Assembly: GCF_024586455.1 (NCBI RefSeq)
Contig: NC_065923.1
Coordinates: forward strand, 6,017,501 to 6,081,500
Direction: 5' to 3'
Length of the DNA: 64,000 nt
From: Bactrocera neohumeralis
Lineage: Eukaryota; Arthropoda; Insecta; Diptera; Tephritidae
Positions 47,406 through 61,109 of this stretch are shown here, one piece after another (the first letter of the stretch is position 1; every line of letters starts with the position of its first letter). The translations under genes and the position numbers were made by a program. The notes under the pieces were generated by a model. That model was given only the letters and a program-made list of their open reading frames with translations. It ran no database searches and was not told where the DNA came from.

Positions 47406-47838
47406 GAGATGAGTCGATTTAGCCATGTCCATCTGTATGTCTGTTTATAGGGGAACTTGTCTCTAACTTTTGAGATATCAATCTAAAATTTTATACACGT
47501 CCTTTTCTCTCCAAGATGCTGCTCATTTCTCAAAATCGCCGATATCGGATCGTCATACATATATGTAACTGTTATACAAACTGGTCGATGAAAATCAAGT
47601 CCTTGCATGGAAAATAGAAAACTATATTATTTGGAGATGGTTTATTGTCCAAGACAATGCTACAATCTGCGAACATATTTTTCATATCGGAGCTTATACT
47701 CGTAGCACACATGTTAGGGCGTCATGCAAACAGATCGATCAAAATTATGAAAAGATCTCTTTATACGCTTTTATACCTGTGAAGGGTATTATAGCTTCGG
47801 AGCAGACGAAGTTTACGTTTTTTCTTGTTTTCTTTTGA
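47406..47838 (-). repeat. interspersed repeat X, inverted copy
   Basis: The reverse complement of the 17.0-kb copy. It begins at 'gagtcgatttagccatgtcc' and ends 'gaagggtattatagcttcgg' plus 'aaacgttttttcttg'-like sequence. It directly follows the decayed RTE piece. Confidence 0.7.
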
Positions 47839-50800
47839 TAACGCTATTTTTAATTCATAAACGTTTATTACAGTTAAATGTTTGTAGCTAAAGTTGTGAT
47901 GGTCGCTCTATCGAGTCATTAACTTTCGCTTGATCTTTTGATGATTATCACAGTATATACGCATGTATAACCAATAAAAAACCAATAAAAAACCAATAAA
48001 AATTAAATTTATTAGTCATCCAACCATCAACTTGTCGGATTCCTTGGATTGTGTGTTTTGGATTTATACTAAGCACTTCATCGGTTCGTCTTCCATTTCA
48101 TGAGTGGGTCTTTATTTTTTCCTAAATATACAGGATTCTGCACGCTTAAGTCAACTTTACATACCTAATGGATTTTTAGTAGAGCTTTTTAGCTTCATAT
48201 TAGAAATGCACTCGAGCCTCGTGCAAAGTAGAACACTCACACCAATTTGTACTTATCCCTCAGTTCACAACCTAAAAACTTCATCGAAAGTCGGTAAGTG
48301 CACTTATTGCTAGCTTAAGTTCTAAGTGTCGGCTTGATGAATTGCATTTGCCAATTGTTCAAAAGAAGTGTTCTGTTCTTTGTCTCTCAAGTACTCATGC
48401 ATAATTGCACTAAATCGCTTACGAATAAAACTCCAGCGGCATTAGTTGTACCATTAATACCATTTCAATTTATTTAATAATATTTATAATTTTTATATAC
48501 TATATATGCGTGTAATTATTTAATAATGAAATCTTATGTTGCTATTACATATTTACAGATTACAGTTAAATTTGGAGCTTCACTCAACCACATTCAATTC
48601 ACATGTACCACTTCTCTCGCCTTCAATTTCCGTCAATTATTTGATTTTTATTTAAATTTGAAAGTTTCTTTGTCATCCATGGGCCGCACAAGAGCCTTTT
48701 TATGCACATTAGGGTGTCTCTTCACGCAATCATTTGTTTTTGTACATTGAAGTAACATTTGTGCACCGAAACAACCAAACAAAGCGTCTGTGAGAAATGT
48801 AAAAATAAGAAGTTAAACTGAAAATGTTGCTCATATCGATTGCTTCAGTGAAATATTTTTTCGGACACATTTTAAATTAGCTTAAAGGCAACAATTTTCA
48901 TGAAACTCCAACGCACCCAAATAGTTGCTTTTACTTCAATCCACTAAGCGCTTAGCCTTATTTTATGAGACACCCTTCGGTACTTGTACACCGGGATGCT
49001 AATGGTCGCACAGTGGCTGGCCATTGCTTGCTATTGCATAAAAACTAAAGCTCATCGCCAAAATGCATTTATGAGTATTGTTTTTGTTTCTTTTTTTTTG
49101 TTTTTGTTTGTAAAATATTTGGTTCCTAACCTAAGACAAAAAAATAATTCCCCGTTTCTTAATACATACTATAAATCGTATAAAATGTCAAAAATGTTTT
49201 CGTTTTATCATATTATTTTTGTTCGGAATCCTTTACTTAGTTTGTGTTGTTGGTATGACATATATTCGATATTTGATGATTAGATGAGTAGTAAATATGA
49301 GAATTGAGTAGAATAGCATGAGTGCTTGTATGTTTGTATTGTATGGTGGTTAGTTGTAGTTATGGACGAGTGATGATGGTTAGCGATAAGATTTGACAAG
49401 TACGATGGAGGCAAGCAAAGGTGATTAGATTTATAAAAGAGCGAAGCCTTTGAAGGATTTACGAATGATTATGTATGTATGTATGTGTGTATGTGGCGTA
49501 TATGAATATTATTGATTGAATTAACTGGATTTACTATCGTTTAATGAATGTATTATGTAATTGGATGTACTATGTATGTATATACATATATTATTGCTAT
49601 TTGAATAAAGGTCTTATATGTTTATAAGATATTTCCTTTGGCTACAAATATGAATGTTTGGCACTTGGAAGAGTGGTTCAGTTAATTAGTTTTCTTTTGT
49701 TAAATATGGTTTTTTAAATTTAAATAAATGCGAAATTAACTGAAATGTAACTTAAGGATTAAAAAAGGAACAAAAAAGCCAGAAGAGCTCAGTGCTACCT
49801 TATTTTTTCGATTCTCTGGTGTTTCCTCTTTTTTAAACTAAATGGCTTTTTGTTGAATCTGAAAGTGTGATACATTTTATTGAGTAAAGAAATTTAAAAT
49901 TTTTTGATATAAAAGTAAAAAAAAAAAAATATTTTTAAAAAAATTCTGCATGTTCTGCAAAAAGTTTTTCATACAATGACCTACAAGTCTTTGTTCGGAT
50001 CAAAAATCGAATTTCGGCAGGTCCCACATGACCAAAATTTTGAGTAAAATTCCACTTTTTTTTAACGCCGTCATTTTATTAATTTTTGATGTTTTTTTTC
50101 GACCGGCGATCATTGTACGGACAATATCTTCTCGTGGATAATTTTTGTTTTATGTTTCAACCACGGAGAAGGCTAAAGAAGGCAGCAGTTTTTTAGCGCC
50201 CTTGGAGATCGCTTGTAACTCGAAAAATATTTAACTTTTTCCTTCTACAAATGTATGCATATTCTTCAAATATATATAAATATGTATACTTAAAAAATTT
50301 TAAAACATTTAATACGGTGTTTTTTCTTTCGATTCTCAAAAATCGCCTCTTTTTGCGCTGGGGACACTAGGTGTGTCCCTTAAAATGTCTCCTTCCTACA
50401 AATTTTATTTTCTAAAGCACCATTTAAAAGAAAAATGTATTTTCCGACTAGCTGAAAGTGTTTTCAGACTAAACGATACTTTTCCTGCTGTAAAATCAAG
50501 TAAGAATTTTTGTTTAATAAAACTTTACCTTAATTTTCTGTTGCTGGATATACTATTTACATATGCAAATGAGTTAGAATAAAAAAAATTTTCAACAAAA
50601 ATAATATAATTTAGTTGTTCTAGCTCTAAATACTTTTCTATTCTTTTATAAAATATTGTCCACAACTGAAAATGTATTATTTTTCGCATAAAATAAAATT
50701 GATTAAGTAAAAAAATCAAATCAAAGGCTATACCGTGAGGTTTATAATGAAAATCAAAGTTCAATTATTTTAAATCGCCATACTATTGGTGTCTAATGCA

Positions 50801-53800
50801 TTTGTATTTATTTTTAATTTTTGCATGAAGGTACTTAAGCTTATAGCGTACTAACACACTTAGATAATCGCTTGCTCATTTATGCATATAGTTTATTTAA
50901 CTTCATTTGCGGCATTAATTTATTTATTTTTGTTTGTTTTTTAATTGCTTATCTATGTTTATCTGCTTTTCAACGGCAATACTCAAACACATTTTTCATT
51001 TCCCCATAGAGTTAACAATTAATTTCATACATACATGCGCTTTATAGCTGTCAACACACTCTCAAACATATGTACTAGCATCCATTTATCCATTTATACA
51101 TACATATACTAATATTTTATATTGTATATAACTCGCTGCCTAGCAACAATAAGCGCCAACAACACTTTGTATTTACACAACCAAGAACTTTTCGATTTAG
51201 TATTTTTACTAATATTTTAAATAAATAAAACAAAACCAATAAACTTTATTTCATTTATATGCGCCTAAAAGTAGGCTATACATAATGTAGTGCGGCGAAG
51301 GTTTGGGCGTAGCACAGTAGCAAAGAATTGTGCAATCAGAGATGTTGCAATTATTGAAGATAATGTTGCTGGCAACATGTCGCCAAGACAAATGTTGCAG
51401 AAGGCAAAAATTGTGGAGTAAGAGCAGAGCAGATATCAATAAATCAAGTTTTGGAAACAAAAATATGTTGTTTACTGCTTTACATAAATGTTGAAATAAA
51501 AAACAATAGCTGAAATAATAATAAATAATATTCCCGAAAAACGTCAACTTGTTTTAATTCATTTATTTTAAAGTTTTCAAACATAATGTGTGAGAACTAT
51601 TTTCTAGAAGTTGAAGAAACTGAATTGAAATGATAATTTAAAGAAAGTTTAATGCTCTTGTGAACTAAGAATTTTTTTCATTAGGTCCTTAACAGTTGAT
51701 GTGCAGCTCCATTCCTTAAAATGAAATATTTATACAAAAACAAAATTAAAAATAACAACAAACGAAGAGAACAAACTCAAATATGTGTGTGTTTATAAAA
51801 AATTTCAATTTATTTTATTTCGCTTTTTTTGTTGAATGAATTGCAAAGTTACGATGCGTTTTATTTTATAGGCGATTTTCTTTTATGCTCAAAAATTCAA
51901 TTCGTACAATCGTAAGTAAATATTTATGTTATAACTATGCATGTATGTATGTATTATTGGCGTTTCATTCATATTTTATAATATTAGGCAAATTGTATAC
52001 ATTTATTATATAATATTATACTGGTGTACATAGGTACATATGTATGTATATTGAAGGCTTAGCAAATTATTATTAATTATTATATACATTCATATGGTTA
52101 CGTCTTACAAGTATAATTAAATATAAAATATTCACATCTCCTTTAATTAATAACGGTATTGTTAAACGTTGAAGGAAGTTAAAAGAAGAATCGTAGGAGA
52201 AAATAGTGCACTTTTTACAGTTGCAAGAGTTGCTTTCTATTTACTTATGAACGTATGCAAGTGTGTGTGTGTTTATGTATGTGTTATATGTTACGTTGGT
52301 CGTACGCGTATATCCTTAACGTTTTTATTTTGATTGTTTTCAATGTCGAAGAAGTATGATTTTCAATGGAAATTTTTACAAAGATTTCACTTATTCATAT
52401 ATGTATATATTACTTTTTGCTTTTAAATATGGTTCGAATTTATAAGACTGCTTATTATACTAATTCGTGGCAAACGATTTTATAAATTATATTTTTCATG
52501 CTTTTTTAAGATGTAGGAAAAAGTTGTTATCTCCAGTAATAATTACAAACATTTAGTACTTAGTTTTCAATACATTAAATAGTCTAAGATTGCACCGTTA
52601 AACGTCACATACAAACTGTTTTTCCGTTTTACGTTACTGCTATTTCATTTTAGTTCGGTTTAATTCCATTTAGAGTTTTTTTGTTATTTTTGCTTTCTTG
52701 TTTACTTGCTGGCACTTTAAGCGCGCTCCTTGCTCCTGCTTACAAGCTTCGAGTAATTGAATACTATGAGTTTAAAAGTGTGCATACAGTTTTGAAACTG
52801 TTTCAAATGTTCTTTGAATATATTATATTGAATATTTTAGCTATTTATTACTAAATTCTCTTAGTTTAGTTACTATTATTATTATTCATTAAACGCATAC
52901 ATATTTCTAAGCTATAAAGTGTATATGTACAGAAAGTTTGCTTTATCTCATAAAAAAGTAGACATTAGAGCAGTAAAAACCAGCGGCACATATGTTGGAA
53001 TATTTATTCGTAAATATGTACAGTTATGTGTATGTCACATTTTTTCGTATGTAAAATTATAACGAATGTACGTATGTACATACATAAGGCGGTAATAAAC
53101 ACATTTACTTTTTTATTTCCTAAGACATTTTCGATCTTTTTAAAACAAATATTATCCCATTTTGGTATTCATACTATATATGTATATGTATGTATATTAA
53201 AGCGCATACTTTTTAATATACATTTTAATATAAAATACATAAATACATACGTACGTGTGGCGTTGTGAAACGTGAATGCTGGCAGATATCAATTTTGAAT
53301 AATTAAAATCAAAAATAAATACTATTCACATACAAATGCATAAGGAAATAAATATCCGACCCGCGATTTTAAACCATTAAACTTCGTTAAAAAAATATAA
53401 TTAATAATATGCAATTTCTTGCTACATGCATCGCCTATAACGAATATATAATGTATACCAAGCGTTTTTTTAATTTTTAATTTTTCACGCATATTCAGGA
53501 AACTCATAATTGTTCTCTGGCTTAGAGTTTACCTCGGCTTGTAGTTGCGCTACTAAAACGCATAAAAATGTATGAAAGCTAGATGTCGTGAACTTTTATA
53601 CCAGCAACCGCTTTGCTAATAAATAACTGTTCATTTCTTAAGTAAAGTATATGTCTGAAAATAATTTTCTTTAAGGTTAGAAAAAAAATAAATAAAATAA
53701 AAATTGCGCCTTTCAAACTGTTCCTTCGCTAAAACGAAACTTTTTAATACTCTATTTGAAACCACGAAAAATAAATGTCCAAACTTATGCTTTAATTATG

Positions 53801-54640
53801 GTCTGTACTATTCCGAAAAAGCCTAGATTTGTAAGTAAAAGTAAAAGTACAAATTCATATATTTTACATGGAAATGTATTCAAATGTATTGATGATTTCT
53901 TTAACATTTCATCGCCCGCCAACTCAGCCGCATTGAATGTGGTTAACACATGTTTTTTTCGTTTTCGTTCAAAATATGCCATTGTGCGCGCTGTTCAGCG
54001 CTTTAAAATTTATTCAAGTGTATTTACACATATTACTCGCACTATTATTGTTTTAAGCAACACACAACAATATCCATATAAACATAGTACACTAACAACT
54101 AATAACTATATTATTTTAATGTATGTAGATTTTAGAAATATTTACTATATTTGCATATAAATATATACAAAAAAGGAAGGTATACAGTATACATTAGTGA
54201 AGAAGAAACTTTCGGTGCTGAAAATTCGCAAAGCATTGCTTTATCCCACGGGGTGACGCATGTAATAGCACTAGTATTCTTCTTGTTTGCATTCACATTT
54301 TCTAACAAAACTACAGTCAGTCAATCAGTCAGTTAATTTGTCAGTCGCAACGACACATTCTTGTTTTGATTTCTTTTTTCCTTTATAAAAACTATCAACA
54401 CAAAATACACATAAGTAATACATACAAAACAATGGTGAAAGGCAGCCACTGCTGCCCAATACAACTGCGACGGCTTGGCCGCTGTGGTCAACGCTGCCCA
54501 GCGCCATGTACTATTCATTCGCTCACTTGACATTTATGTATTTGTTTGTATGTAAGTTTTCATATGTTTCAACTGCAATTCGGCTTACGCAGCAGTAAGC
54601 GTATGGTGTTTCATGTAAGTCTCGCTTTAAATTTTCATGA
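47839..54640. other. long gene-free AT-rich region
   Basis: No coding region, repeat family or RNA gene that I can support. There are TATG/CATA microsatellites (about 49470-49495, 51940-51955, 52035-52050), homopolymer T and A runs, and chance frames up to about 130 codons. 48132-48294 has acceptor and donor signals with an open frame but no recognisable protein. The right end is the 3' untranslated region of fwd. Confidence 0.45.
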
Positions 54641-54650
54641 AAAACCTTTC

Positions 54651-57600
54651 TCACAATATGCCATTCGTATAGTATTGATAGCCATCGTATAACTTTGTGG
54701 AGAGGCTCTTGAGTGAGTCCTGTACGAGTTGCTCTACTTTGCGCTCCATTTCCTGTTCGGTCAAATTCATGTGGAAACGTTTTCGGAGATTCTGTACGGT
54801 GCCGGAGCAACCGTTTTTGAAGCACGGCAATTGTGCATCTGAAATAAAGTAGAAGATGTACAATTACTAGTTGCCCTTTCTTAATGCGGAGTGTACACTC
54901 GAACTTACTGCTACGCATTATTTCCACAAAATTTATGATTCGATCCATGTGCTTGCGCGCAGTCATCATGCCAACAAGCAATAAGTGATTGAACTCCTTC
55001 CACAGGTCTGAATTCGTACCGCCCATGACGTCAACGAATTCGGGTGTCAGTTTAAATGGAGATTGCTCAAAACCTGAAAGTGGTAAAAGCAACAAAAATT
55101 AAAAAAAAAAAAAATAAAACAAGAAACTTAATACATAATTGAGTTTTTCGAATGCTATACTTGAAAAATAAATATCAAAAGGGGTCTTAAGGGTCAGTGT
55201 GGATGGACACTGGTGTGCATTACAACTAACTGCTACAAATACATATTATTAATTTATTTATCGTTTTCTTACCCAAATTTTTCGGCGATATGCTCAGTAT
55301 GAATCCAAAGTCTATATGTATGATGTGACCGTCTGAATGTAGTAAAATGTTACCATTGTGCCTAATTTATAAAAAAAATTCATTAATTTGTTTCTGTTTT
55401 GTAAAAAATACTTTAACTAATCACATACCGATCCTTCACTTGCAGCAAATACGATATCAAACAGTAAGCAGCACAACTTTGCACGAAATTCTTTTGTGCC
55501 GCACGGAACAGTTCGCCATCTGCTGAGCCATACTCGTCGATGAAATAATCGCGTAACGATTTATTAGAATTCTTTTTGATTTGATGCAGTGACACCGTGT
55601 TCAGGATTGGCTCAATCAGACCGCTGTCGCTGGATAAGCAAACAATTTTGTACGGTCGCACCCAGAGATCGACATTTTCCTCTTGCCAAATGATTTTGAA
55701 CATCTAAAACGAAGAGAAAATCAGCATTAGAAATGGAAGTGTTAGGAATGTTTGGGCTGAAGTGGTTTACAAACCTGTAAAAGTTGCGTAGCCATGAGCT
55801 CCTGCCGCAAATCGTCGCCACATTTAACAATTACCGAGAGCAGGCGCCAATTGGACAAATGGCCGTAGGGCGATGATTCGCGTATCTGTTGCTCCTTTTC
55901 ATGCCAGGGCTCCTGCGATTTAATTAAAATCATTTATTTGCACTTTGAGTAATTTTTTATAAAGTACATACCTTCAAAGCTGCCGCTGAGGGATCTTCTG
56001 GATCATTGTTGAATGATTTTGTGTTTTCGCAGGTTAAGTTATTGCAGTGGCGGGTGCGCACATCGCCGATATTGAAAAGAACAGGAATGCCTGAAAATTG
56101 TGTGCAATTAGTTTAAGATATTTCTATTCCCAGAGGCATAATATGAAACAATATTATCGCAAACATACCTTGATCCCTTGAGTCACAGGAGTCTAGTGAC
56201 ATTTGAGAGACCGCATCTCGTTCGCTTAATTTTCGCATATGCATATATTGTGCCGTTATCTCGTCGTCCTCCTGCGACCACACATCGTCTTCGGTTAAAT
56301 GCAGGCCACCGAGAGAGAGACCTATTGCCTGGGCGTTGCATACATGTGCACCATCGCCGTTAGCAGCTGTTGAAGTCTGGGCATCCGATGCCACGGACGA
56401 TGATTCGGAGAGCAGTTTCTCCTTTTTACGACGACAACTGGAGCCGGAGTTTGAGCTAATGGCAGCGCCACCATGTGAGCTACAACTCGATGTGCGACTA
56501 CAACTCACATGGTTGTGGCCGTGATTGTGCTGATGAATTTGATGGTGATGGCTGCAGGCGCCTTCCAAGTGCTCCTCGCTTTTCGTATGTCGCAGTGATG
56601 GCATCATCTTCGGTATGAGAGGGGATGAATAAATATCGGGCACCTCGACCACCTCGACGTAAATTATGTACGGCGTCTTATCTTTGGAGTTGAGCACCGC
56701 AGTCTTTTCCTCTGTTATGCGCACCACATGATGTGGAATGTCGGAAAATACCGGAAGCCAAACGCGAGCCGGCAGATTCTTATTAATCAGGTTCAAAAAC
56801 ATGCGTAGCGCTGAGGTTTTCTCCGCCTTGGACGGCAGCGATGTGATATTTTTCCCAACATTTATCAGAGCTTTCATGAACTCTTTCTCCGGGGCAGTTT
56901 TAGGCGCGTTGCATGAGCACACGGTTTTTTGGCCAAGCAGGCCATTAACCTGAGAAGCGAAAAAATTAATTTTATTAAATAAAATCCATAAAATGGAACA
57001 TGGAAAATGTGACAGCACTCACCTGGCCGCGTACGCTATCGAAGCAGGTGCAACCATTGTCGAAGGCTCGCCCAGAGGTCAAGTCACCTAAACACAACTT
57101 GGGCGATATCAGCGGCAGAGTTTGCGTTGTGTATGGCGGCTGTTGGTAGTGGCGATTTGATATGCTTAGTGCGATGGATGAGGGGTGGCGTCGTGAATCA
57201 CTCAACAGTAGTGTGGCGTCAGATTGCGAACGATGGTGTGTCTTTTTTGTCAACGGTGAAACGGCTGCGGCAGCCACAGCACCGCCTGCTGCTGGCGGCA
57301 GCTCCTTAGCGTCCGATTTACTCAATACTTTACGTTCTTTCTTCGAATAGATTTCCTTCATGAGGGCTAGTTGCGATTTTCGTGATCCATTGCCTAGTGA
57401 GTCGAATTGATAATTGTAGGATTCAAGTAGCCAGAGGCATTTCAATGAGAAGTCCACCGACTTGCGACAACGTATTGTCAAATAAGGATCGAGCACTTCG
57501 GCCAATTCATCCATTTGTATGTACATGACAATTAGCTGTGGCATATAGAGGTCTACCTCTTGGTCCGGGAAACTGAATATCTTATTACCAATAAAGCTGA

Positions 57601-60600
57601 GCACACCCGGTTCTTTCGAATAGAATAGATAGTGTATAGCAAAGTGTATGTTGAAGACGGGAGATTCGAAGAATCTTAGCAGTCCACTGGGGCCTTTTTC
57701 AGTCTTTTGCAATTGCTCGTTGTTGGTCGGACGCTCCTTGATGAAGCATTTTACCACACCTGGAACTTTTAATTTGTTTAACGAAGAGATGGAAGCCGAT
57801 TTGGCAATAGAGGTTGACAAAGAGGAAGCACCGAGACCCGGCAGGGGGAGATTAAGTGTTCTCTCCGTACCTTCTGTAGCAGCACAAGCTTTCTTCTCCA
57901 CACTTTCTATCGCGGAAGACACTAAAGATGGAAACTTTGGATATTTCGGCTCAACTGGCGTTGAATCGGCTGATGGAGTGGCGGCTGGCGTATTGGAAGC
58001 AGATGGTTGCGCAGAAGTGGCAGCAGCCGCAGCTGCAGCTGCCGCGGCGGCAGCTTTCTTTATCGAATTCGATGTGATCAGGCTAAAGAACTCTTTCTTC
58101 TTCGATATATCTGTGGGAGATTTCACTTGGTCCGGAGCTGTGCTGGCACCCGCGTTGCCAGTGTTTTCATCGCTCTTATTCTTTGCTGCATTCTTTTTGT
58201 CGTGATTATCTCTGATGCTTTGTGCGGTACGGAAGAAAGCATTCTTAGTTGCACCAAAGAAGCTCTTTTTCTGTGGTTCAGCAGCAGCGCCAGCCCCTGC
58301 CGCATCTGCGATTTTCTGTGTCTTCGCTGACTGTGTGGGTTGTGTTGTTAAAGCGCCACTCGTAGAGCTCGTCGAAGTTAATAGTGGGTTCGGCTGTATC
58401 GTTACTGGTGTGGCCGCATCCACTGTATCAGCCGTGGGTGTGTCCACATCGACATTAAGAGTGGTAGGTGTATCATTGTTCGCACGTTCCAAATTCAACG
58501 CTGCCTGTGACATGTTCAATTCGCGATAGCGCATACGTTCCGACAGCTGTGCTGCTGCTTTGACGTCAATGTCTGCGTCACTATCATCTTCAGTGGCGCC
58601 CATAACATCCGCATCGGTAGTGGCGCTGCGCAGGTGTTTGTTTTGTTGTTGTTGAAGTTGTTTCTGCTTGCGTGATGGACGTAGCGTTCGACAGTCTGTT
58701 TCACCGGATGGGTAAAATATCAAGTCCGATTGTAGCATACCATATTCCTCATCCATAGAAGTTGTTTCGAGCATGTCAATGCATTCCTCCTCGGCGTCCA
58801 TTTCACCCGAGTCTAGCGATTCGTGTGAGTGACGTATGCGATTGAGAGAAATTTGATCCGAATCGGAACCACAAATTATGCCTGTTTTTTTTTTTGTGCG
58901 AGAAAATTAAAAATATGTTTGTACACTTTTGTTTGACAGAAAGTTTGTAGAATTGTGAGTTTTGGTACAAGTGTGTGCAACTGTTTTCCAAACAAATGTA
59001 AAATTATTATAATAACAATAAAACCGACAAAAAGTTTACTTTAATGAAAGAAGACTTATCTATACTCCTAAGAGACAACAAGAATGATGTTTTTTGAAAG
59101 CAGATTGCCATTTTCTTGTAACTATGTATATACGAACACACTTTATCCAAAGATATTACCCACCTGAATCATCGGATCCGAGACTGGTGAGGTCTTCACG
59201 CTTTTTACTGCTACTACTGCTGCCGTTACTATTGTTGCTGCTGGTGTTGTTGCTGTGATTACTGCACGATGCCGCACCGGCAAGCGGCACCACTCCACAA
59301 CGTGTCGTGGCCTCACTCGATTTAGGACGAATGCGTAACGTTGGGCAGGACTCGACTGCAGGAAAAATAAATAACATCGAAATAATTGCAAAATAAACAC
59401 GCTAATGAGACTTGAACAAAGTATAAAAGTTAACTGGACTTACCAATCGCAACGGCCCCACCACCACCAATACCAATAGTACTGTTGCTCACGCCGCTGC
59501 CGATGTTGTTAATGCTTATGCTGTTGTTGGCTGTGGGCTCTGTGGTCATAGCTGCAATTGGGGCAGCAGACACTGAGTCCATTAAACCACCTGTTATGGT
59601 CGACACTCTAGCTGGCGTAGCCGATAACGAGGATGGCGGCGAAGGTGTTAATGATGACGTCAGCGCTGGTGTTGTGGTGGTTGTGAGGGCGGCTGTTACA
59701 TTGGCTGCAGTCGTGACGATTTTCGAGCACATAGTAGTGCCCAGAATGGATGGTGTGCAGAATGTATTCTCGCTCTCCGAATTGGGCGATGAGACTTCAA
59801 CCTGTCGATAGATAGAAAGGGAATTTCGTAATTACTGCGGTTGTGCGATAAAATTAATGGCCCACAATTTTTGTGACACATTAAATGACTAAGAATAAAC
59901 TAGAATAGAATGCTATAAATGTATATATAAGTGAATATGGAGTTCTATTTGTGAGGAGATTCCGATAAGACGCTACAAGACTCTAGAGCTACATTTCTAA
60001 GTACCGTTAATGATAATGTTAATATATCACTTTTACGTAGACCTTCTCAGGGAAAGTACAATTTGTTATGTCAATAAGTGGGTGTATGATTACTAATCAC
60101 TTTCGTAATTTCTATTCACCGGTTTTGTTAAATAAACAAAAGACAATTTTGCCATAGATAACAATATGGAATTTTTGCAGTGCAAAAGAATAAAACTTGT
60201 AGTTTGTGCGAATTTGTATAGTATAAACAAATTTTGACGAGGCCTAAACTGTCAGCTGATAACCGCGTAAGCGTTGTCTACGCCAATAAAGAAGAAGAAA
60301 CTGTCACCTGTCGTTTTTTTTAGGGCTGTCAATACTTTACTACATAAATGGCGGCAAATTTAAGTCTTGCGCTAAGTTTGGGACACCCTTTATGAACCGA
60401 AAGCGAGAAGCATAAGCACAACACGAAGCCGTACAAGTTTATTGTAGCAAACAAAATGCAAAATATAACAAACCATAATTCAAAAACTGACTCTGCTACA
60501 TATGTACATACATACATATGTATGTGCATATGTATGAGTGTATGTATACACAACAGTCATCTCGAACATACCAAATATTGCTTTGCAAAAATTTCCATTC

Positions 60601-61109
60601 TGTCATTATTAACCAGTTTTTCTAAATTTCGCATAGAACTTCGGTTTTGTAGAATCTCAAATCTATTCCGTCAATTTGCCAAGTGACAGTAATGCATTCA
60701 CATTTCTAGACAAGGCTAAAATAACGGCAAAAATAATTTCTTTTATAGATTCAATTTCTTTTCAGTTTTTTTTTCAAGTTTTTGTCATTAAGTTCACCCA
60801 TTTTGCCTTTGCCCTAGGCTTAGAAGTATAATGTGCTGGCATAAACTGCTTGCGTGTCACGAGCGCCTACGCAGGGTTTCGAATGTTTCCTGTGTGGCAG
60901 GTTCATGTTCATTCAACCGTCGATGTAATCATTTTTGGCATTTTATGTTTTTTTTTTTTCATTGTTTTTAATGTTATTTGCTTTGTTTGTTATGTACTCA
61001 CCTCCGGTATGCGCTGCAAGGCGCTGTCCAGGCTGCGATTGCGATGATGTTGCGTTAAATTGATGCGTGTGTTGGTCACTTGTGAGACGGGTGGCAGTAA
61101 AATGCCCAT
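54651..61109 (-). CDS. fwd: phosphatidylinositol 4-kinase III beta
   Basis: Eleven coding exons (minus): 61109-61002, 59801-59444, 59355-59164, 58881-57023, 56949-56169, 56090-55972, 55912-55775, 55703-55429, 55361-55273, 55073-54909 and 54838-54651. Phases agree throughout, giving 1423 aa from the first ATG in the exon at 61113. A further upstream coding exon cannot be excluded. The N-terminal ~400 residues are low complexity (Thr/Ala/Ser, with a 13-Ala run). The lipid-kinase-unique helical domain follows ('FNIHFAIHYLFYSKEPGVLS', 'CRKSVDFSLKCLWLLESYNY'), then a His-rich insert. The kinase domain runs from ~1140 to the end, with ATP-site 'LLSVIVKCGDDLRQE', catalytic loop 'VKDRHNGNILL' and 'HIDFGF'. 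It phosphorylates PI to PI4P at the Golgi; in Drosophila it is needed for spermatocyte cytokinesis and works with Rab11. Confidence 0.94.
60258..60302 (+). mobile_element. RTE 3'-end relic in a fwd intron
   Basis: 'ataaccgcgtaagcgttgtc' followed by 'tacgccaataaagaagaagaaa' is the RTE 3' terminus, as at 420-465 and 26930. It lies in the first intron of fwd, antisense to the gene. Confidence 0.65.

Noticed and set aside
48132..48294. Exon candidate between 'atatacag' and 'gtaagtgc'
   Set aside because: Open in one frame, but that frame does not match the phase of the orphan exon at 46514-46535 and no protein similarity is recognisable.
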